Assembly: GCA_032173965.1 (NCBI GenBank)
Contig: CM063290.1
Coordinates: 6,461,501-6,525,500, forward strand
From: Sitta carolinensis
Lineage: Eukaryota; Chordata; Aves; Passeriformes; Sittidae
Reading direction: 5' to 3'
Length of the DNA: 64,000 nt
Positions within the stretch are counted from its first letter, which is position 1. Every line of letters begins with the position of its first letter. Positions 61,565 through 64,000 of the stretch are shown here, in pieces. The position numbers were made by a program, and so were the translations under genes. The notes under the pieces were generated by a model that saw only the letters and a program-made list of their open reading frames with translations, did no database searches and had not been told where the DNA came from.

Positions 61565-64000
61565 TAAAGCTTTACAATGTCAGGCTCCTTTCTGACATTT
61601 GGAAGCCAAGTATCATGAAAAGTTCAGAAGGAGCAGGGGGAGGCAAAAAAAGGAAGCAGTGAAGAGGAGGAAAACATAAAACATCATGGAAGAACCACTT
61701 CTTTTCAGCTCAAAAGAACCTGTTGGGTTAAAAATGGCAATTTTCTCATTGTACCCTGAGGCCTTGCTGCCAGGTGTGAGCTCTGAATCCAAGAGTAATC
61801 CTCTTTAAAACCATACAGAGGACAGTGTGTGCTTATAGAGACAGCCACGGGAAGAAATTTCTAGGAATACTTTGAAACATTACTGTTTACTGCTCACTAT
61901 ATGAACAGAGAAGCTGTGAACTAAACTTCCACAGAGACATGCTTTGAAACAGATTTGAAACTCATGCTTCTTGTCCTCACCTAACTTCTACTAGAAGCTG
62001 AACTTTATTTGTAAGATAAACTAGTTTAGGCCAGCTTCAAGGCCCACCAGATGAAAATTAATAAAGCTTTTCCACTACGTCAGCTTAGGGTTCAGCCTTG
62101 ACGGCAGATTTTCAAAAGGTACCAGGGAAAATTTCAAGTGTTGGCTATCCCTGGCTGTTACCAGAAATGCTCAGCCACCTCGGGGACACCTGGCACCCAG
62201 GCTCAGACTGCCCCTGTGAGCTGAGGTAGAATTTGGCCACTTACTTGGGAGCTTATATGGAAATGATCTTCTCTGCAAATCTTGCCTAGGGCAAGCAGTG
62301 CTCTGCACAGCCTCAGAAAAACAGGATTTGCCATCTTCCAGGTTTGTCTGGGTTCCAAAGGCATTACTCACGCAAAATTCAAAGAAATTAAAAATAAACA
62401 GAAGGTAAAACAAAATGAAGACACAACAATAATCTAACAATATTATAACCTGACTCAAACTGTTAACAGCCCCACCATAGTTACTGAATGTCAAACAGCA
62501 TTAAGTCAGCATATAGGCAGAATTGTTTGTGATGTAAATATAAAAGGGTATCCCAGACAACTGCAGCATTCCCCATGGCAACATTCTGTGAACTCTTCAG
62601 AAAATGTAAATAAAAACATAAAGTCATGTCATTGTGCACAAAAAATCCTGCAGAGTGGATGCCCTACAGATATGAACTCTGTGATAATCTGTCCTCCTGG
62701 AAGCCTGGATGGTTTTCTTCCCACGGCTTTTGTGTGTGTTGTGAAAGGAATTTCCTTCATTTAAGGGCTCACATTCTGTTCTGGAGCTTGTTAGTGCAAA
62801 GGAGACAAGTCTAATTTTGCTAATCCATGCTGTGAAGAGAGTCAAACAGCATTTCCTACACTTGCTGCCAGTATGAAACAAAATCACACTTCTATTGGGT
62901 TCTTAATACTATCTCACAAGATAAACTTCTGTTGCTAATAATATCTGACACTTCTATGTATGAGCACACCAAAAATACTTGAGAACAAATTGATCTCTGT
63001 GTTACTATATTGAATTTACTGGAATTAAACTGGAACTAGGCTGGCATGTTAGCGGGTCAAAGCAATAATTTGGAGAGCCTCTTCTCCCCTCAGGCTCACC
63101 TCACAGTCAAGGCTAATGGTGCCAAGCAGAGCTCCCAGCACTTCTCTACAGCCACCAAAGGCTTGAATCAGGATTAAACAACACTGAGAGGGAGCTGTGT
63201 CCCTTCCTTCTCTTCCCTCTGCAGAAACCTGGGCAAGGAAGAAGAGTCAAGTCAGTGTAGTTATCTAATTCTTCATTCCAGACTGGGGCACCTGAGTAGG
63301 GTGTGTGTCTTTCTCTTGCCTTAATAATTAATATAAAAGCTCCTCCTGCCTCCAGTGGAGAAAATGAGAGACAGAAAACTGTCAGAAATGCTCTGAAGTT
63401 AGGAAGAACTTTTTACAAATAAAAGTTTTCTCATCTGACTACTGATCAAGAACTTTTAAAAAAATTAAATTTTTCCAGGCTTCATCTCCATGTCCTGGAA
63501 CCTCTCTTGCCTGGCAGTAATAGGACTTCATGTGCCATTAAGAACAGAAAGATGACATCAATCTCCTGAGGTATCACTGCGGTTTAGGAGAATACACTTG
63601 GTTTGCAATTTATGGCATCACCTCACAAGGGTTCATGCAGCATTTCATCCTAAATGGCCTGCTCAAAGTAGACAAACCAAGGAACTGCCTCCTTTCTGGC
63701 AAGGGGTTTTACAGTCCAATGTGGGTTCAACAGATTGTTGAGATTATAACAGCCTATAACCATGTTCAAGGCTGCTCTGACACAAACAAAGGTTGTATTT
63801 TATACATCTCCTAAGTGCCAGGATGGCAATCTACAGAATATTCCTACAGCTCCTGCAGACAGCACCGTGACTTTAAGAAAATATATTTACAGCACCTAAG
63901 GGAGAGAGAAAGACCCAGGGGCCTGGAGCCTGTGTTTTGGAGCTCATAATGCAGCAAAAGTGTGAAACAGGTCCAGCAGGCCCAGCCAGAGATGCCAAGG
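61565..64000. other. Non-coding unique sequence, no gene recognised
   Basis: Short open frames only; the 107-codon minus frame at 62171-62494 has no recognised domain. A phrase near 63398 (GTTAGGAAGAACTTTTTAC) resembles a common CR1 motif but stands alone. No RNA gene or intact transposon was seen up to the window edge. Confidence 0.65.

Noticed and set aside
1..64000. CRISPR arrays, bacterial operons, phage or integrative elements, endogenous viral genes
   Set aside because: No regularly spaced direct repeats, no ribosome-binding-site-led gene runs, no paired long terminal repeats and no viral-type domains were seen in any frame.

Overview
This 64 kb window looks like non-coding nuclear DNA from an amniote, most likely a bird. 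The best evidence is a 3'-end fragment of an avian-type CR1 LINE at 22221-22590, together with low density of recent repeats, a few decayed MIR-like SINE cores and several short remnants that look like very old CR1 tails. By eye the sequence is AT-leaning, CpG-poor and full of A/T homopolymers. I see no bacterial, phage or plasmid features and no rRNA, tRNA or CRISPR array. Open reading frames are short (the longest is 200 codons), overlap on both strands, and none gives a protein I recognise. I therefore annotate no protein-coding gene. The window could be intergenic or lie inside a very long intron; the sequence alone does not decide.

Layout. 1-7 kb is unique sequence with T-tracts and an (AAAT)n repeat. 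Near 7.2-7.5 kb there is a MIR-like tail and, separately, a strong-looking splice acceptor with a short open frame ending just before AATAAA. 12.7-21.9 kb holds old CR1-like and MIR-like remnants. 22.2-23.3 kb holds the clear CR1 fragment and a 23-base A tract downstream of AATAAA. 28.8-29.2 kb is a candidate conserved element. 31.3 kb has a MIR-like core. 33.08-33.21 kb contains the most striking structure in the window, a hairpin with a perfect 22-bp stem (82 nt in total) and a second hairpin overlapping its 5' foot. 37.5-38.4 kb is a local CpG-enriched patch containing the clearest MIR core. 41-54 kb has further MIR and CR1 remnants and long T or A tracts. 50.6-51.3 kb and 61.2-61.6 kb are AT-rich stretches with many homeodomain-type TAAT cores.

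Because no gene was identified, there is no pathway or operon to describe. The value of the window lies in possible non-coding function: the 33.1 kb hairpin as a candidate small-RNA precursor or recent inverted duplication, the CpG patch at 38 kb, and a few candidate enhancers. All repeat-family calls come from recognising consensus motifs by eye and should be read at the stated confidence.
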